Shown here piece after piece: positions 17,124-25,853 of a stretch of 64,000 nucleotides of DNA. The notes below the pieces were generated by a model. The model ran no database searches. It saw only the letters and a list, made by a program, of their open reading frames with translations, and was not told the origin of the DNA. Each line of letters opens with the position of its first letter. Position 1 is the stretch's first letter. The position numbers and the translations under genes were made by a program. This DNA comes from Burkholderia savannae (GTDB lineage: Bacteria > Pseudomonadota > Gammaproteobacteria > Burkholderiales > Burkholderiaceae). The stretch lies in the NCBI RefSeq assembly GCF_001524445.2, contig NZ_CP013417.1, positions 2,542,001 through 2,606,000 of the forward strand. The letters are read 5' to 3'.

Positions 17124-17854
17124 AGCACGGGCTGCGAAAGGAACTGATTCACGACACCGGCCATATTGCCGACGCCCTCGAGCGCGCCCTGCACTGCTGA
17201 GCCGGCCGCCGCGACGGCGCCGGACCATGCCGGCGACGTCACCTGCTGACCACCCGCCAGCTTGCTCATCAGCGCGCCGAACGCGCTGCTCGCCGCCTGC
17301 TGCGTCAACAGCGGCTGCACGAAATCGAGCTGCCACTGGATCTGCTGCTGCTTGCCCTCGCCGCTCGTGACGTCGGTCATCGACGTCAGGATGCAGTTCG
17401 TGTAGATCCGCGCGGGCGTGGCGACGTGAAATGTGCCGCCCGCCGCGCAGTGCGCTTCGAGCGAGCTTTGCAGCGACGTGAAGATCGCCAGCTTCGTCAG
17501 GTAGCCGCCGGTGTCCTTCACCGGCGCGATCATCAGCAGCGAGACGTTCTTCGGCTGCATCACGATCGCGTTGCCGGCGACCTGCTGGTTCGCGAACGGA
17601 TACGTGCCGACCGCGTTGTTGATGATCGTGCCGCCGGGCAGCACCACGAACCGCGCGAAGAAGTTGTCGAGGCTTACGCTGCCGCTCGACAGGATGCTCT
17701 GCGCGAGCGCGCCGAGCTGACCGACGAGGCCGATGATCGGCATCATGCCGCCGAGTGTGTTCGCGACGATCCCGCCGTTCAGGATGATCGGCGAGACCTG
17801 AAATGACAGGTCGTACGCCGAGCGAAAGCCCGAAGAGAGGTCGAGTCCAGCCAT
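17120..17854 (-). CDS. Tail/baseplate protein following the tape measure
   Basis: 244 residues. A hydrophobic segment at about 28-58 (GGIVANTLGGMMPIIGLVGQL) is followed by a mixed beta domain with IMQPKNVSLLMIAPVKDTGGY and EGKQQQIQWQLDFVQPLL. The latter (treatment of a matrix-like Q-W-x-L-D-F-x-x-P-L) is shared by baseplate adaptor proteins next to tape-measure genes. Exact role unknown. Confidence 0.6.
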   Translation of the reverse strand: MAGLDLSSGFRSAYDLSFQVSPIILNGGIVANTLGGMMPIIGLVGQLGALAQSILSSGSVSLDNFFARFVVLPGGTIINNAVGTYPFANQQVAGNAIVMQPKNVSLLMIAPVKDTGGYLTKLAIFTSLQSSLEAHCAAGGTFHVATPARIYTNCILTSMTDVTSGEGKQQQIQWQLDFVQPLLTQQAASSAFGALMSKLAGGQQVTSPAWSGAVAAAGSAVQGALEGVGNMAGVVNQFLSQPVL

Positions 17855-17855
17855 G

Positions 17856-19544
17856 TCACATTCCCGGTGCTGCTGCGTTGGCCTGCACGGCGACGCGCGC
17901 GGACGTGTTGTTGCTCACCTCGACCTTCACCTTGACGCCGGTTCGCTTCGCCATCTCGGCGGTGATCGACGCGATGTACTTGCGCGTCTCGGCCGGCAGG
18001 CCTTGCTCCCACTGCGCGCCGTTCTTCGCGATGTCCTTGTCGAGGTTGCCCTGCCCCCAATTGTACGCAGCCAGCGCTTTGCGAATATCACCCCGATACT
18101 TGCGCATCAGGTCGCCCATCATTCGGGAATTCGCGTCTGCCGAGTCGTGCAGGTTGAACGGATCTTTCAGGCCGTACTGCTCGGCGGCCGCCGGCATGAA
18201 CTGGAACGGCCCTTTCGCACCGCGCGGCGATACCGCGTTGATGTCGCCGCGCGATTCGACCATCTCCTGCGCGTACATCAGGCCTGCGGGCAAGCCTTGC
18301 GCCTTCTCCATGCCGGGGAAATAGTTCGGCTCGCCGGTCAACTTCTGCACGCCGCCAGCCAGCTTGTCGACCGTCGTCGGCTGCAGCGCAGCCCATGCGG
18401 CGGCTTTCTCTGCATCCGTTTCCGGTCCACCGCCGCCGAAGAACTTCCCCACCTTCCGGATCGCGCCGACGATGTCGGCGATGCCATCCGCGAAGTCCTT
18501 CAGATCCTGCTTGAAGCCCGGCGAACCGAGGTAGGTCGTCAGGCTCGTGATGCCGTCCGACACCGCCTTCAGGTTCTTCGGCGTGAAGATATCGTTGATC
18601 AGCTGGTCGGCGTCCTTCGTCAGCGTCGTCACGAACGCGCGCAGCGACGGCGCGAGCTCGACCAGCCGATTCGTCAGCGACGTCTCGAGCGTGCGGCCGG
18701 CGAGCGTGATCTGGCGATCGAACTCGTACCACGCCTGCGTCGTGCCGTTGCTGACGTTCAGCGACCGCTGATCGCGGCTATATTGCGAGCGCGCGGCGTT
18801 CAGTTCCGACAGCGGCGTATTGCCGAGCCGGCGCATGTCTTCGAGTGTCAGGCCAGACTGCGTGAAGCCGGCAGCCGAGAGGTTCTCGGCGGTGCGCTGC
18901 GAGGCCGGTGTCTTCGTCCACCAGTCATGCGCGCGCGTGGCGAGCCGGATTGCGAGCTGATCGGGGCCCTGATTCGCGACGGCCTGCGACCCGAGGCCAG
19001 TCGCAAGACCGAGCCATACGCGGCCCTGGTAGCTGTTCTGCGCGTCGGCGACGTGCGACAAAATGCTCGGGTCGAGGAAGCGCCCGAAATCCATCCCGAA
19101 CGCCTTGTACTGGCCCGGCGTCAGGCCGACGCCGCGCGCGCCGCGCTGCTCGGTCACAGCCGAATGCGCGAGATCGCGCAGGCTGATCGCGCCGAGGATG
19201 CCGCCCAGACCGGCGATCCCGCCACCGATGGCGCCGAACTTCAGCAGCCACTTGCCGATGTCGAAAACGGCCTTGCCGACGTTGCTGGCCTCCTTCGCCA
19301 TCTTCGACATCGTATGCAGGCCTTCGCGCGCCATGACGTTGAATTGGCGCTGCGCCTCGGTCGACGACTGAATGCCGCTCGCGAGCGATTTCGCGGTGGC
19401 CGCGTTCCGGCGCATCGACGAATCGATCTGCTGCCACTCCTTCGGCATGCCTTGGATCTTCGACTCGAACTGTTCGAACAGTTCGTAGAACGCTTTGAAT
19501 TGCGCGTCGTTGATCTCGATCGGAATGATCGACTTGTTAGCCAC
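17856..19544 (-). CDS. Tail tape measure protein with lytic transglycosylase domain
   Basis: 562 residues, GTG start. A helical, coiled-coil N-terminus (KAFYELFEQFESKIQ ... SSTEAQRQFNVMAREG), a hydrophobic segment (LKFGAIGGGIAGLGGILGAI) and a C-terminal SLT domain: MYAQEMVESRGDINAVSP (catalytic Glu), RGAKGPFQFMPAAAEQYG and AAYNWGQGN. It sets tail length and digests peptidoglycan during DNA entry. It is short for a tape measure, implying a short tail. The start codon overlaps the end of the frameshifted chaperone extension. Confidence 0.85.
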   Translation of the reverse strand: MANKSIIPIEINDAQFKAFYELFEQFESKIQGMPKEWQQIDSSMRRNAATAKSLASGIQSSTEAQRQFNVMAREGLHTMSKMAKEASNVGKAVFDIGKWLLKFGAIGGGIAGLGGILGAISLRDLAHSAVTEQRGARGVGLTPGQYKAFGMDFGRFLDPSILSHVADAQNSYQGRVWLGLATGLGSQAVANQGPDQLAIRLATRAHDWWTKTPASQRTAENLSAAGFTQSGLTLEDMRRLGNTPLSELNAARSQYSRDQRSLNVSNGTTQAWYEFDRQITLAGRTLETSLTNRLVELAPSLRAFVTTLTKDADQLINDIFTPKNLKAVSDGITSLTTYLGSPGFKQDLKDFADGIADIVGAIRKVGKFFGGGGPETDAEKAAAWAALQPTTVDKLAGGVQKLTGEPNYFPGMEKAQGLPAGLMYAQEMVESRGDINAVSPRGAKGPFQFMPAAAEQYGLKDPFNLHDSADANSRMMGDLMRKYRGDIRKALAAYNWGQGNLDKDIAKNGAQWEQGLPAETRKYIASITAEMAKRTGVKVKVEVSNNTSARVAVQANAAAPGM

Positions 19545-19770
19545 TGGCGCCTCTCAGGATGCGGATCAGTTCGATGAGGTTGCGGTCGCGGAAGTCGCGC
19601 GCGCTGCGGTGCGGGGAATCATGGCGCTCGAACGTCTCCCGAAACCCCTCACCTGCGACGAACTTCAGGACGGAACCGACGACACCACCGCCGGCGCCGA
19701 AGTCGCGCCCTTCGTCGAGGTCGGCAAGGAAGCGCTGAATTCCAAAGGCGGCAAGGACGTGATCGACCCC
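19537..19770 (-). CDS. Tail assembly chaperone, -1 frameshift extension
   Basis: In the -1 frame relative to the chaperone at 19665-20285, 76 codons are open and protein-like (VDHVLAAFGIQRFLADLDEG ... RETFERHDSPHRSARDF ... LIELIRILRGASG) and stop at 19537, inside the tape-measure start. There is no start codon in the right place. The minus-strand run AAGGGGTC at 19765-19772 lets a Gly-tRNA on GGG re-pair one base back. This is the classic G/GT arrangement upstream of tape-measure genes and would give a fusion of about 249 residues. Confidence 0.7.
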   Translation of the reverse strand, partial: GVDHVLAAFGIQRFLADLDEGRDFGAGGGVVGSVLKFVAGEGFRETFERHDSPHRSARDFRDRNLIELIRILRGASG

Positions 19771-20285
19771 TTCAGCAGGGAAGCTGTGCGATTCGCGTGA
19801 TTCTTCCGCTCCGCTTTGCTTGCCAGCGCATAGATGCAGGTAAAAAAAACGACTGCAGACTCGACCTCCGCCTGATCTTCATCATCGATCTTGCCGGCAG
19901 ATACGGCGCTTTCGAGCGGCAGCAAATCCCAACCGGCGGCCGTCGGCACGAGCACCATCGTGAGGCGACGGATTTCGGCGAGGAGCGCCGGTGTCGCGAG
20001 ATCGACCGGGGCGCCATCCTTATCGACGAGCCCGCGCGCAGCAGCCTCGCGCAGGCCTTCATCGCGCAGCGTGAGCGCCGCGATGAGGGGGCCAGCGTCC
20101 ATCATGTACATGGCGCCCTTGCTCGTCAGCGACGCCTTCGTCGCCGCGAGCACCCGGTAGTTCGCCTCGAACACCGCGCGCGAGATCGGCGTGTGGTAGC
20201 CCCACACGCGTACACCGGCCTCGTCCGTCACGACCGGCACGACGAGGTTCATCGCCTCGTTGATCTGGATCACGTCATGCTCCAC
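19665..20285 (-). CDS. Tail assembly chaperone (G-like)
   Basis: 206 residues, acidic and mostly helical after a beta start (EAMNLVVPVVTDEAGVRVW). It lies between tail tube and tape measure, the fixed position of the tail chaperone pair. Its last 33 codons are overlapped by an open, better protein-like -1 frame (see the extension). It binds the tape measure and recruits tube subunits; it is not in the virion. It overlaps the tube gene by 16 bp. Confidence 0.75.
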   Translation of the reverse strand: MEHDVIQINEAMNLVVPVVTDEAGVRVWGYHTPISRAVFEANYRVLAATKASLTSKGAMYMMDAGPLIAALTLRDEGLREAAARGLVDKDGAPVDLATPALLAEIRRLTMVLVPTAAGWDLLPLESAVSAGKIDDEDQAEVESAVVFFTCIYALASKAERKNHANRTASLLKGSITSLPPLEFSASLPTSTKGATSAPAVVSSVPS

Positions 20286-20713
20286 AGGTCATTGTTGGTG
20301 TAGTACGTGCCGCGCAGCACGAGCATACAGACTGCGTCCATGCCGTCGAACGCGTTCGGGTCGAAGTGACGGATCGCGGTGTCATACAGCGTGAACGAGT
20401 CGAACGCGGCGGAATCGCTGTTGATCTTGACCTGGCCGAGCACGCTATTCGCTTCCCACTGCGCGCGCCACGCCATCGACAGCGCCTGCGTGCGCAGGAT
20501 GCCGACCGTGATCGTCGCCGGCACGTACGGCGCCGGCGAGTTCACGAGTCCCGTGCCGGTGCCGGTCTGATCGGTGAAGTCACCCTCGAACGCGATGCGC
20601 GCGAACGATTTCCCCATGTACGGCGCCGTGATGTTCAGAGACGTGAAGGCCGGTACGATGACCGAGCACCGAACGCGGTTCAGGGTGCCTTGGCTGACAA
20701 GCGGGTTTGCCAT
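20270..20713 (-). CDS. Tail tube protein
   Basis: 147 residues starting MANPLVSQGTLNRVRCSVIV. Size, beta-rich pattern (NITAPYMGKSFARIAFEG, PATITVGILRTQALSMAW) and position directly after the sheath identify it as the inner tube subunit of DUF3383-sheath myoviruses. Hexameric rings would stack inside the sheath. Confidence 0.8.
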   Translation of the reverse strand: MANPLVSQGTLNRVRCSVIVPAFTSLNITAPYMGKSFARIAFEGDFTDQTGTGTGLVNSPAPYVPATITVGILRTQALSMAWRAQWEANSVLGQVKINSDSAAFDSFTLYDTAIRHFDPNAFDGMDAVCMLVLRGTYYTNNDLWSMT

Positions 20714-20725
20714 TTGTGGCTCTCC

Positions 20726-22048
20726 TTAGAACTGGACCGCGTCGACGTTGAAGGTGATCGTCAGGAACCCGTTCTGACCGACGACCGTCGCCGCGAGGCC
20801 GTTGTAAATGCCGGCCGCGTAATCGCCCGGGTTCTGCGTCGTGTACTGCTGGAAGCTCGTGGCCGTGATCGATACCGACTGCGCGCAGCCGAACGTGACC
20901 GCGCTCGAGCCGGCGCCTTCGGCAACCGATTCGACCGTGTTGATACCGGGCTGATCGTAGAGTAGCGGCGGATTGCTGTTCGAGCCGTTGATGATCGCGG
21001 CCGCGATGCGCTGCTTCGCCTGGATCTGGAACCAGTCGATCCCATACCACCAGCTCGCCTGATCGCCGCTCATCAGCGTGCCCTTGAACACGCATGCCGT
21101 CGAAATTCCGCCCTCCGCGCCCGTCAGCACGAGATTGCCGTAACCGCTCAGGATCGACGTGATCTGCGCGTTGTAGCCCTGCGCCGGCCACGCCGTGACG
21201 CCGAACAGGTAGCGGTAGGCCATCGGCGCGAGCTTGTTCGACGCGCCCGGCTGGTTCACCAGCCACTGGTAGAAGAACGCGGCCGCCGTGAATTCCGTCG
21301 ACGGCGCGAGCGGGCTCGGCACCACTGCGAACACCGATTTCAGCGTCGAGTAGTTCGCGAGGTTCGTCGAGCTCGTCGTGACGAAGAAGTACGTCTTGCT
21401 GGTCGGCGACGAGTACAGGCTCGCGAGGATGTTCAGTGCCGATGCGAGGTTCGCCGTGGCGACCGCGCCGGTACCGCCGCCGCCCGAGAACGATACGGTC
21501 GGCGCCGCGGTATAGCCCGAGCCGGGATTCGTGATCGTGACTGCCGCGACCTTGCCGTTCTGGATGATGGCCGTGCCGGTCGCGGTCGTGCCCGACGTCG
21601 GCGCGGAGAACGTGACCGTCGGCGCGGACGTGTAGCCCGAACCGCCGTTCGTCACGACGACGCTGCCGACCTCGTCCTTCGAGTAGTCCCATGCCGCCGG
21701 CACGAGGTACGCGTAGAAGATGCCCGGGTTGTTCGAGATCCACGTCTGCAGCAGGCCGATGCCTTGATCGACGCCCGTTTCGACGCCGAGCTCGAGCACG
21801 TAGAAGCCGATGGCCGAGCCCTGCGCAAAGTGCGTCGCGGCCATGTTCGCGAGCTCGGTCGAGTTACCAGCGCCGCTCTGGATTGCCGTCAGATCGGACT
21901 GCAGTCCGATGTACTGATACGTGCCGGCCGTGAGGTTCGTGCCGCCCACCGAGACGATCGCACCGCTGCGCTGAAGCTGCGACGGCACGGGCGCCCGGGT
22001 GACGGTGACGTTCAGATTGACGATCGTCGAGGTGATGGTTTGCGCCAT
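20726..22048 (-). CDS. Tail sheath protein, DUF3383-type
   Basis: 440 residues. SIVNLNVTVTRAPV-like start (MAQTITSTIVNLNVTVTRAP), GYQYIGLQSDL-like segment and the C-terminal GIYNGLAATVVGQNGFLTIT are typical of the DUF3383 sheath family. An insertion at about residues 128-200 carries two copies of GSGYTxAPTVxFS, probably a surface decoration. The sheath contracts to drive the tube into the cell. The gene is followed by tube and chaperones in the usual order. Confidence 0.85.
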   Translation of the reverse strand: MAQTITSTIVNLNVTVTRAPVPSQLQRSGAIVSVGGTNLTAGTYQYIGLQSDLTAIQSGAGNSTELANMAATHFAQGSAIGFYVLELGVETGVDQGIGLLQTWISNNPGIFYAYLVPAAWDYSKDEVGSVVVTNGGSGYTSAPTVTFSAPTSGTTATGTAIIQNGKVAAVTITNPGSGYTAAPTVSFSGGGGTGAVATANLASALNILASLYSSPTSKTYFFVTTSSTNLANYSTLKSVFAVVPSPLAPSTEFTAAAFFYQWLVNQPGASNKLAPMAYRYLFGVTAWPAQGYNAQITSILSGYGNLVLTGAEGGISTACVFKGTLMSGDQASWWYGIDWFQIQAKQRIAAAIINGSNSNPPLLYDQPGINTVESVAEGAGSSAVTFGCAQSVSITATSFQQYTTQNPGDYAAGIYNGLAATVVGQNGFLTITFNVDAVQF

Positions 22049-22066
22049 GGTGGGCGGTCTCCGAAG

Positions 22067-22360
22067 TTATGCCCAGGAAACGGACACGGTCCCGCCGGTC
22101 GGCGGAACGATGACGATCCCGGTTGAGGTCGGCATGCCATAGAACTGATACGTGCCGATGGCTTGCGGAATCACGCCGACTTGGTTGGCCGCCGCATTGC
22201 CGCTCGTCGCGGTGTTGTCGTAGACGCCGCCCGCCGCGCTACCGGCCGCGACGACGGAGACGGTGTAGATGCGCCCGGGCGCGCTCTTGATGACGGTCGT
22301 CGTCGTAATGTCGAGCGACGTGATATTGCCGCCGGGTTGCGGCGGGAAATACTGGGGCAT
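22067..22360 (-). CDS. Small structural protein, possible decoration or tail protein
   Basis: 97 residues, beta-rich (SLDITTTTVIKSAPGRIYTV, GTYQFYGMPTSTGIVIVPP). The pattern is that of small exposed immunoglobulin-like phage structural proteins. It lies just upstream of the sheath. Function unknown. Confidence 0.5.
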   Translation of the reverse strand: MPQYFPPQPGGNITSLDITTTTVIKSAPGRIYTVSVVAAGSAAGGVYDNTATSGNAAANQVGVIPQAIGTYQFYGMPTSTGIVIVPPTGGTVSVSWA

Positions 22361-22364
22361 GGCT

Positions 22365-23324
22365 TTACTCCTGGATGGTGGTGGTGATGCTGGCCGACAG
22401 GATCAGCCGCCGCGCGATCGCGTCAGCGGTTCCCTGGTAGTACGACGCGAGGATCGTCAGGGTCTTCTTCATCGCAAGCGCCGCAATCTCAACCTGCATG
22501 CGCTTCTCGTCGCGGATCGCCGGCGAATTGCAAAATCCGAAGTCGTCGGTGTTCAGCGAGTAGTCGACCAGCGCCGCGTAGAACTGGATCGCGCGCTGGT
22601 TCGTGAAGCCGTAAAACGTGAGCCGCACGGTATCGCGCATGAGCTGCGCGCTCGCCATCTGCTGCAGCGCCGTCGGCGGCGTCGGCGTGCCCGGCCACGT
22701 GTAGGTCGGGAACGACTGGATCGCGATCGTCTCGCCCGGCTCGATGTGCGCCGTCACATATGGCGGTTCGACGTTGTCCGGCACGAGAAACGACGGATAC
22801 ACCGGCGCGCCGGCGAGGCTCGCCAGCGATAGCCAGATCGGCAGGCTGTTCGATACGATCGGCTCGACCGGCAGGTCGGCCGCGCTCGCGACGAGCTGTG
22901 ACGCCAGCGCCGGATACACCGCGAAGCCGCGGTAATGCCACAGGCCGGCCTGCTGGTAGTTCAGCCCGGTTTCGGAGAATGCGACCTGCAGCGTCGCACC
23001 GTCGACCTGCCACGTGCCGATCCACATCGTCCCCGGGGCGATTGTATTGAGCTGCGAAATCTCCTGCTCGGCCGTGAACAGCAGCTTGTTCGCGGCGATC
23101 GTCTGGTCTTCTTCCTGCCGACGGTCGGTCAGGATGTGCAGCGAGCCGCTGAACTGCTGCGCGGTGCCGGTCGCCACCCAGAACACGTAGCCATCCGTGG
23201 GAAGCGTCGATTTCGTGTATTGCTGGAACGTGACCGACTGGTTGCGCGAGAGCTGCTCGACGCCGGCCTCGAGCGCCGCGGCGAGATCGCCCGGCGCGGC
23301 CGCTGCTTCATCGATCAGTCCCAT
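22365..23324 (-). CDS. Phage structural protein of unknown role
   Basis: 319 residues. The first third has FQQYTKSTLPTDGYVFWVATGTAQQFSGSLHI; the rest is mixed alpha/beta with no catalytic motif. It sits in the head-tail connector region between capsid and sheath genes, as a large conserved protein does in related myoviruses. It starts exactly where the upstream gene ends (overlap of 1 bp). Confidence 0.55.
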   Translation of the reverse strand: MGLIDEAAAAPGDLAAALEAGVEQLSRNQSVTFQQYTKSTLPTDGYVFWVATGTAQQFSGSLHILTDRRQEEDQTIAANKLLFTAEQEISQLNTIAPGTMWIGTWQVDGATLQVAFSETGLNYQQAGLWHYRGFAVYPALASQLVASAADLPVEPIVSNSLPIWLSLASLAGAPVYPSFLVPDNVEPPYVTAHIEPGETIAIQSFPTYTWPGTPTPPTALQQMASAQLMRDTVRLTFYGFTNQRAIQFYAALVDYSLNTDDFGFCNSPAIRDEKRMQVEIAALAMKKTLTILASYYQGTADAIARRLILSASITTTIQE

Positions 23325-23758
23325 CAGTCAGTCACCCATGCACGAAACGACGCTTGGTAGAGGCCCGTGTCGACGAATTCCGGCCGCGCCGGGTTCTCGG
23401 CGGCGTACGGCCGCTTCTTCCGATGGTTCACGCCTTCGTCAGCGGCCGCGACCGATTGCGCGCTGGTCTGCTTCCATTCACGCGCATCGAGGAAGTCCCG
23501 AAACAGCTCACCGATCTTTCCCGTCGATATGTCGACCGACAGGCGGCCGACCGGCTTGCCCTGCGCGATGCTTTCGATTTCGCCGGCGATGTCGTTCGCC
23601 AGCAGCTCGCCGATCTCCTCCTCGTACATCTCGAGGAACACGCGCATCACGTGGTACTCGTCCTCGATGAACGTCGCGACGTCGCCCGTGGTGACACCGG
23701 GCTTCGCGTCCGGCCCGGTATAGGCGACGTCGATCACGCCGAGGTGGAGAGTAGGCAT
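23324..23758 (-). CDS. Head-tail connector protein
   Basis: 144 residues starting MPTLHLGVIDVAYTG. The N-terminal half is acidic and helical (VATFIEDEYHVMRVFLEMYEEE), and the basic C-terminal part has NHRKKRPYAAENPARPEFVDTGLYQASFRAWV. The ending resembles minor tail/neck proteins (HK97 gp10-type) that complete the tail. The ATG at 23758 overlaps the next upstream stop by 1 bp; the longer open frame is spurious. Confidence 0.55.
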   Translation of the reverse strand: MPTLHLGVIDVAYTGPDAKPGVTTGDVATFIEDEYHVMRVFLEMYEEEIGELLANDIAGEIESIAQGKPVGRLSVDISTGKIGELFRDFLDAREWKQTSAQSVAAADEGVNHRKKRPYAAENPARPEFVDTGLYQASFRAWVTD

Positions 23759-24216
23759 CAGGAAACTCCGACGACGTCGGGACCGAACTGCTGCGCATAT
23801 GAGAGATATTCCCTTCCCCATGGCGTCTTCAGCAGGTCGAGATCCTGCATCGTCAGGTTCTTCATGAAATCCGGGACGACGAGACTGTTCGACGTGCCGT
23901 TGTCCGCCGACGACTGCACGACGCCCCCAACGAACGCCATCAGCTTGAACGCCGTGCGTTGCTGCGAGAAGAACGTCGACGGAGGAATGTCCTGCGCGAC
24001 CTTCAGCAGCCGGTGCATGCCGAGGTTGTACACGGCTAGCACGTAGACGATCGACGGCACGCTGCAGGGCGGCACGAGCGCGAGATTCATCGCCATCGTG
24101 TACGCCCACTGCAGGTACTGCGAGTCCGTCGGCAGGTCAGCCTGCGGCACGCCCTGGTTGTAGACGAACGTCGTGAAGTCCGCGAGATTCGGCTGCGTCG
24201 GGTCGACGAAGGCCAT
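23758..24216 (-). CDS. Head completion/neck protein
   Basis: 152 residues. FVDPTQPNLADFTTFVYNQG at the start, and then YLQWAYTMAMNLALVPP and YVLAVYNLGMHRLLKVAQD, helices of the type found in adaptor proteins that bind under the portal. It lies in the connector gene cluster. Exact role is inferred from position. Confidence 0.55.
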   Translation of the reverse strand: MAFVDPTQPNLADFTTFVYNQGVPQADLPTDSQYLQWAYTMAMNLALVPPCSVPSIVYVLAVYNLGMHRLLKVAQDIPPSTFFSQQRTAFKLMAFVGGVVQSSADNGTSNSLVVPDFMKNLTMQDLDLLKTPWGREYLSYAQQFGPDVVGVS

Positions 24217-24217
24217 A

Positions 24218-24736
24218 TCAGACGGGGAGCTTGGTATCGGCGCGGCCGTCCGGCGCCACCGACAGAGAGAAATTCACTTCGTCACCGGTCGGCTTCTGGC
24301 CGGGCGGGACATCCTGCTTCACTTCCACCGAGGTCACGCTCGCCATGCGCCGGCCCTTGCCACCGCCCTTCTTGTCGCGCGTGGCGCTGTCGAAGGCGAG
24401 CGCGCTGCGCGTCGCTTCTTGCGCGGAGCGATGCTCCTGCGTGTCGACGAGCTGATCGTGGCCGGTGACGATGTGCGTTTCGGTAACGGGCTTGCCGACG
24501 CGGTAGAGGTAGCCCGAGAACTCGCTGATCTTGCCGTTCACCTCGGCCGCGTTGCGGAAGCCGAATTGCTCGAGGTGACGCACCAGCGCTTCGATGACGG
24601 CACTCGACGCGCCGCGCGCGATCTCGCGCTGCTGGCCCGACGGGATATGCACGACCTGCGCCTTGCCGGCGTGTTCGGGCGAACGGAAGTGGTGATCGAG
24701 ATGCTGCTTCGTGCAGTTGGCGATGAAAATCGACAT
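24218..24736 (-). CDS. Phage protein downstream of the capsid gene
   Basis: 172 residues, starting MSIFIANCTKQHLDHHFRSP. The N-terminal half (AQVVHIPSGQQREIARG, AVIEALVRHLEQFGF) appears in small conserved proteins next to DUF2184 capsids. The C-terminal part is charged and Gly/Lys-rich (TRDKKGGGKGRRMASV) and then ends with a short beta tail. Separated from the capsid gene by a terminator. Function unknown. Confidence 0.5.
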   Translation of the reverse strand: MSIFIANCTKQHLDHHFRSPEHAGKAQVVHIPSGQQREIARGASSAVIEALVRHLEQFGFRNAAEVNGKISEFSGYLYRVGKPVTETHIVTGHDQLVDTQEHRSAQEATRSALAFDSATRDKKGGGKGRRMASVTSVEVKQDVPPGQKPTGDEVNFSLSVAPDGRADTKLPV

Positions 24737-24746
24737 GTCGTCCTCG

Positions 24747-24780
24747 GGAAAAAGAAAGGGGCGCCACGCGGGCGCCCCTT
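24747..24780 (-). terminator. Intrinsic terminator after the major capsid gene
   Basis: Minus strand: AAGGGGCGCC-CGCGT-GGCGCCCCTT (10-bp perfect stem, 5-nt loop) followed by TCTTTTTCCC. It should reduce transcription after the capsid gene and so set capsid above tail gene expression. Confidence 0.85.
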
Positions 24781-24815
24781 CAGGGTGGTGATACAGACTC
24801 TCGCTACGGTGCTGC

Positions 24816-25841
24816 TCAGTGCGGCATCGACAGGATCGTGATGCCTTCCGGACGGACGCCCCAGCCGGACGTCACGCGCAGTTCCTGCACTTCGGTGATG
24901 CCGCCATCGGGGATCGGCGTCGGGATCTTGATCGGCGCCGCGGCGTCCGCGTACATCAGGTTGACCGCCTTCATGTTCGGCGTGATGTCCGCCGCCACGT
25001 TGGTGTTGATGCCCGCGATGTCCGGCTTCTCGATCTCGGGGATCGTCAGGATCACCGCGTCCGAGCCGCCGGCGCCCTTGCCGATCAGCGTGTCGTCGAA
25101 GTACCACTCGATCTCGTCGCCCATTTCCTCGACGACATTCTGCACCACCTGGCCGACCGTGGCCGTACCGGCGCCGGGGCGCTGATATTGCACGACCTGC
25201 ACGATCGAGCCATACGACAGCTGCAGGAATACGCGCTGCGGGCTGACGATGCGGATCTTGCTGCGCACGTTGCCGCCCGACTGGAACATGCGCGTCTTCA
25301 GCGCGACGATCTGCGCGAGGATCCACAGCGCCATCTCGCCATTGTCGTAGGTCGACACCGTCGTGTTGCCGTAGCTGTCGGGCGGCAGAGTCACCGCCGT
25401 GGCGCCGACCGTGTTCACCAGACCTTCGCCGTTCGCCGGGTTGAAGCCGTACAGCAGGCCCGTGCGCATCTGCTGGAAGATGCCCTGACGCTGTGCGAGA
25501 TCCTGCGCGGCCGGCAGGCCAACCGAGTATGCAGCCGCGGCGGCCGTATCGTGGTGGTCCCACTGAGCGCGCGTGCGGATCAGATACGTCGCCGTGCCGT
25601 AGAACGTCGCGGTCAGCGATGCCGACGGCAGCAGGTTCGGCGCGCCCTGCGATGCCTGCGTTTCGGTGCGCAGGTCGAGCGCGTTGATGTAGACGAAGAG
25701 GTCTTCGCTACCGATCTTCACGCGCGGCTTGCCGCCCGGGAGAGCGTTGAACGCGCCGGAGGCCTGCGCGTAGGTGACGATCAGCTCGGGCTCCGAGAAG
25801 CTCGGCGCGACCTTGGCCTGAGCCGGGAAGTAATTTGCCAT
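24816..25841 (-). CDS. Major capsid protein (DUF2184-type)
   Basis: 341 residues with an HK97-like pattern. DLFVYINALDLRTETQAS, RQGIFQQMRTGLLYGFNPA and EWYFDDTLIGKGAGGSDAVI match the DUF2184 capsid family of Burkholderia-type myoviruses. There is no N-terminal delta domain; scaffolding seems to be supplied by the C-terminal part of the prohead protease gene two genes upstream. The strong terminator behind it fits a highly expressed product. Confidence 0.85.
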   Translation of the reverse strand: MANYFPAQAKVAPSFSEPELIVTYAQASGAFNALPGGKPRVKIGSEDLFVYINALDLRTETQASQGAPNLLPSASLTATFYGTATYLIRTRAQWDHHDTAAAAAYSVGLPAAQDLAQRQGIFQQMRTGLLYGFNPANGEGLVNTVGATAVTLPPDSYGNTTVSTYDNGEMALWILAQIVALKTRMFQSGGNVRSKIRIVSPQRVFLQLSYGSIVQVVQYQRPGAGTATVGQVVQNVVEEMGDEIEWYFDDTLIGKGAGGSDAVILTIPEIEKPDIAGINTNVAADITPNMKAVNLMYADAAAPIKIPTPIPDGGITEVQELRVTSGWGVRPEGITILSMPH

Positions 25842-25853
25842 TTCGGAGGCTCC

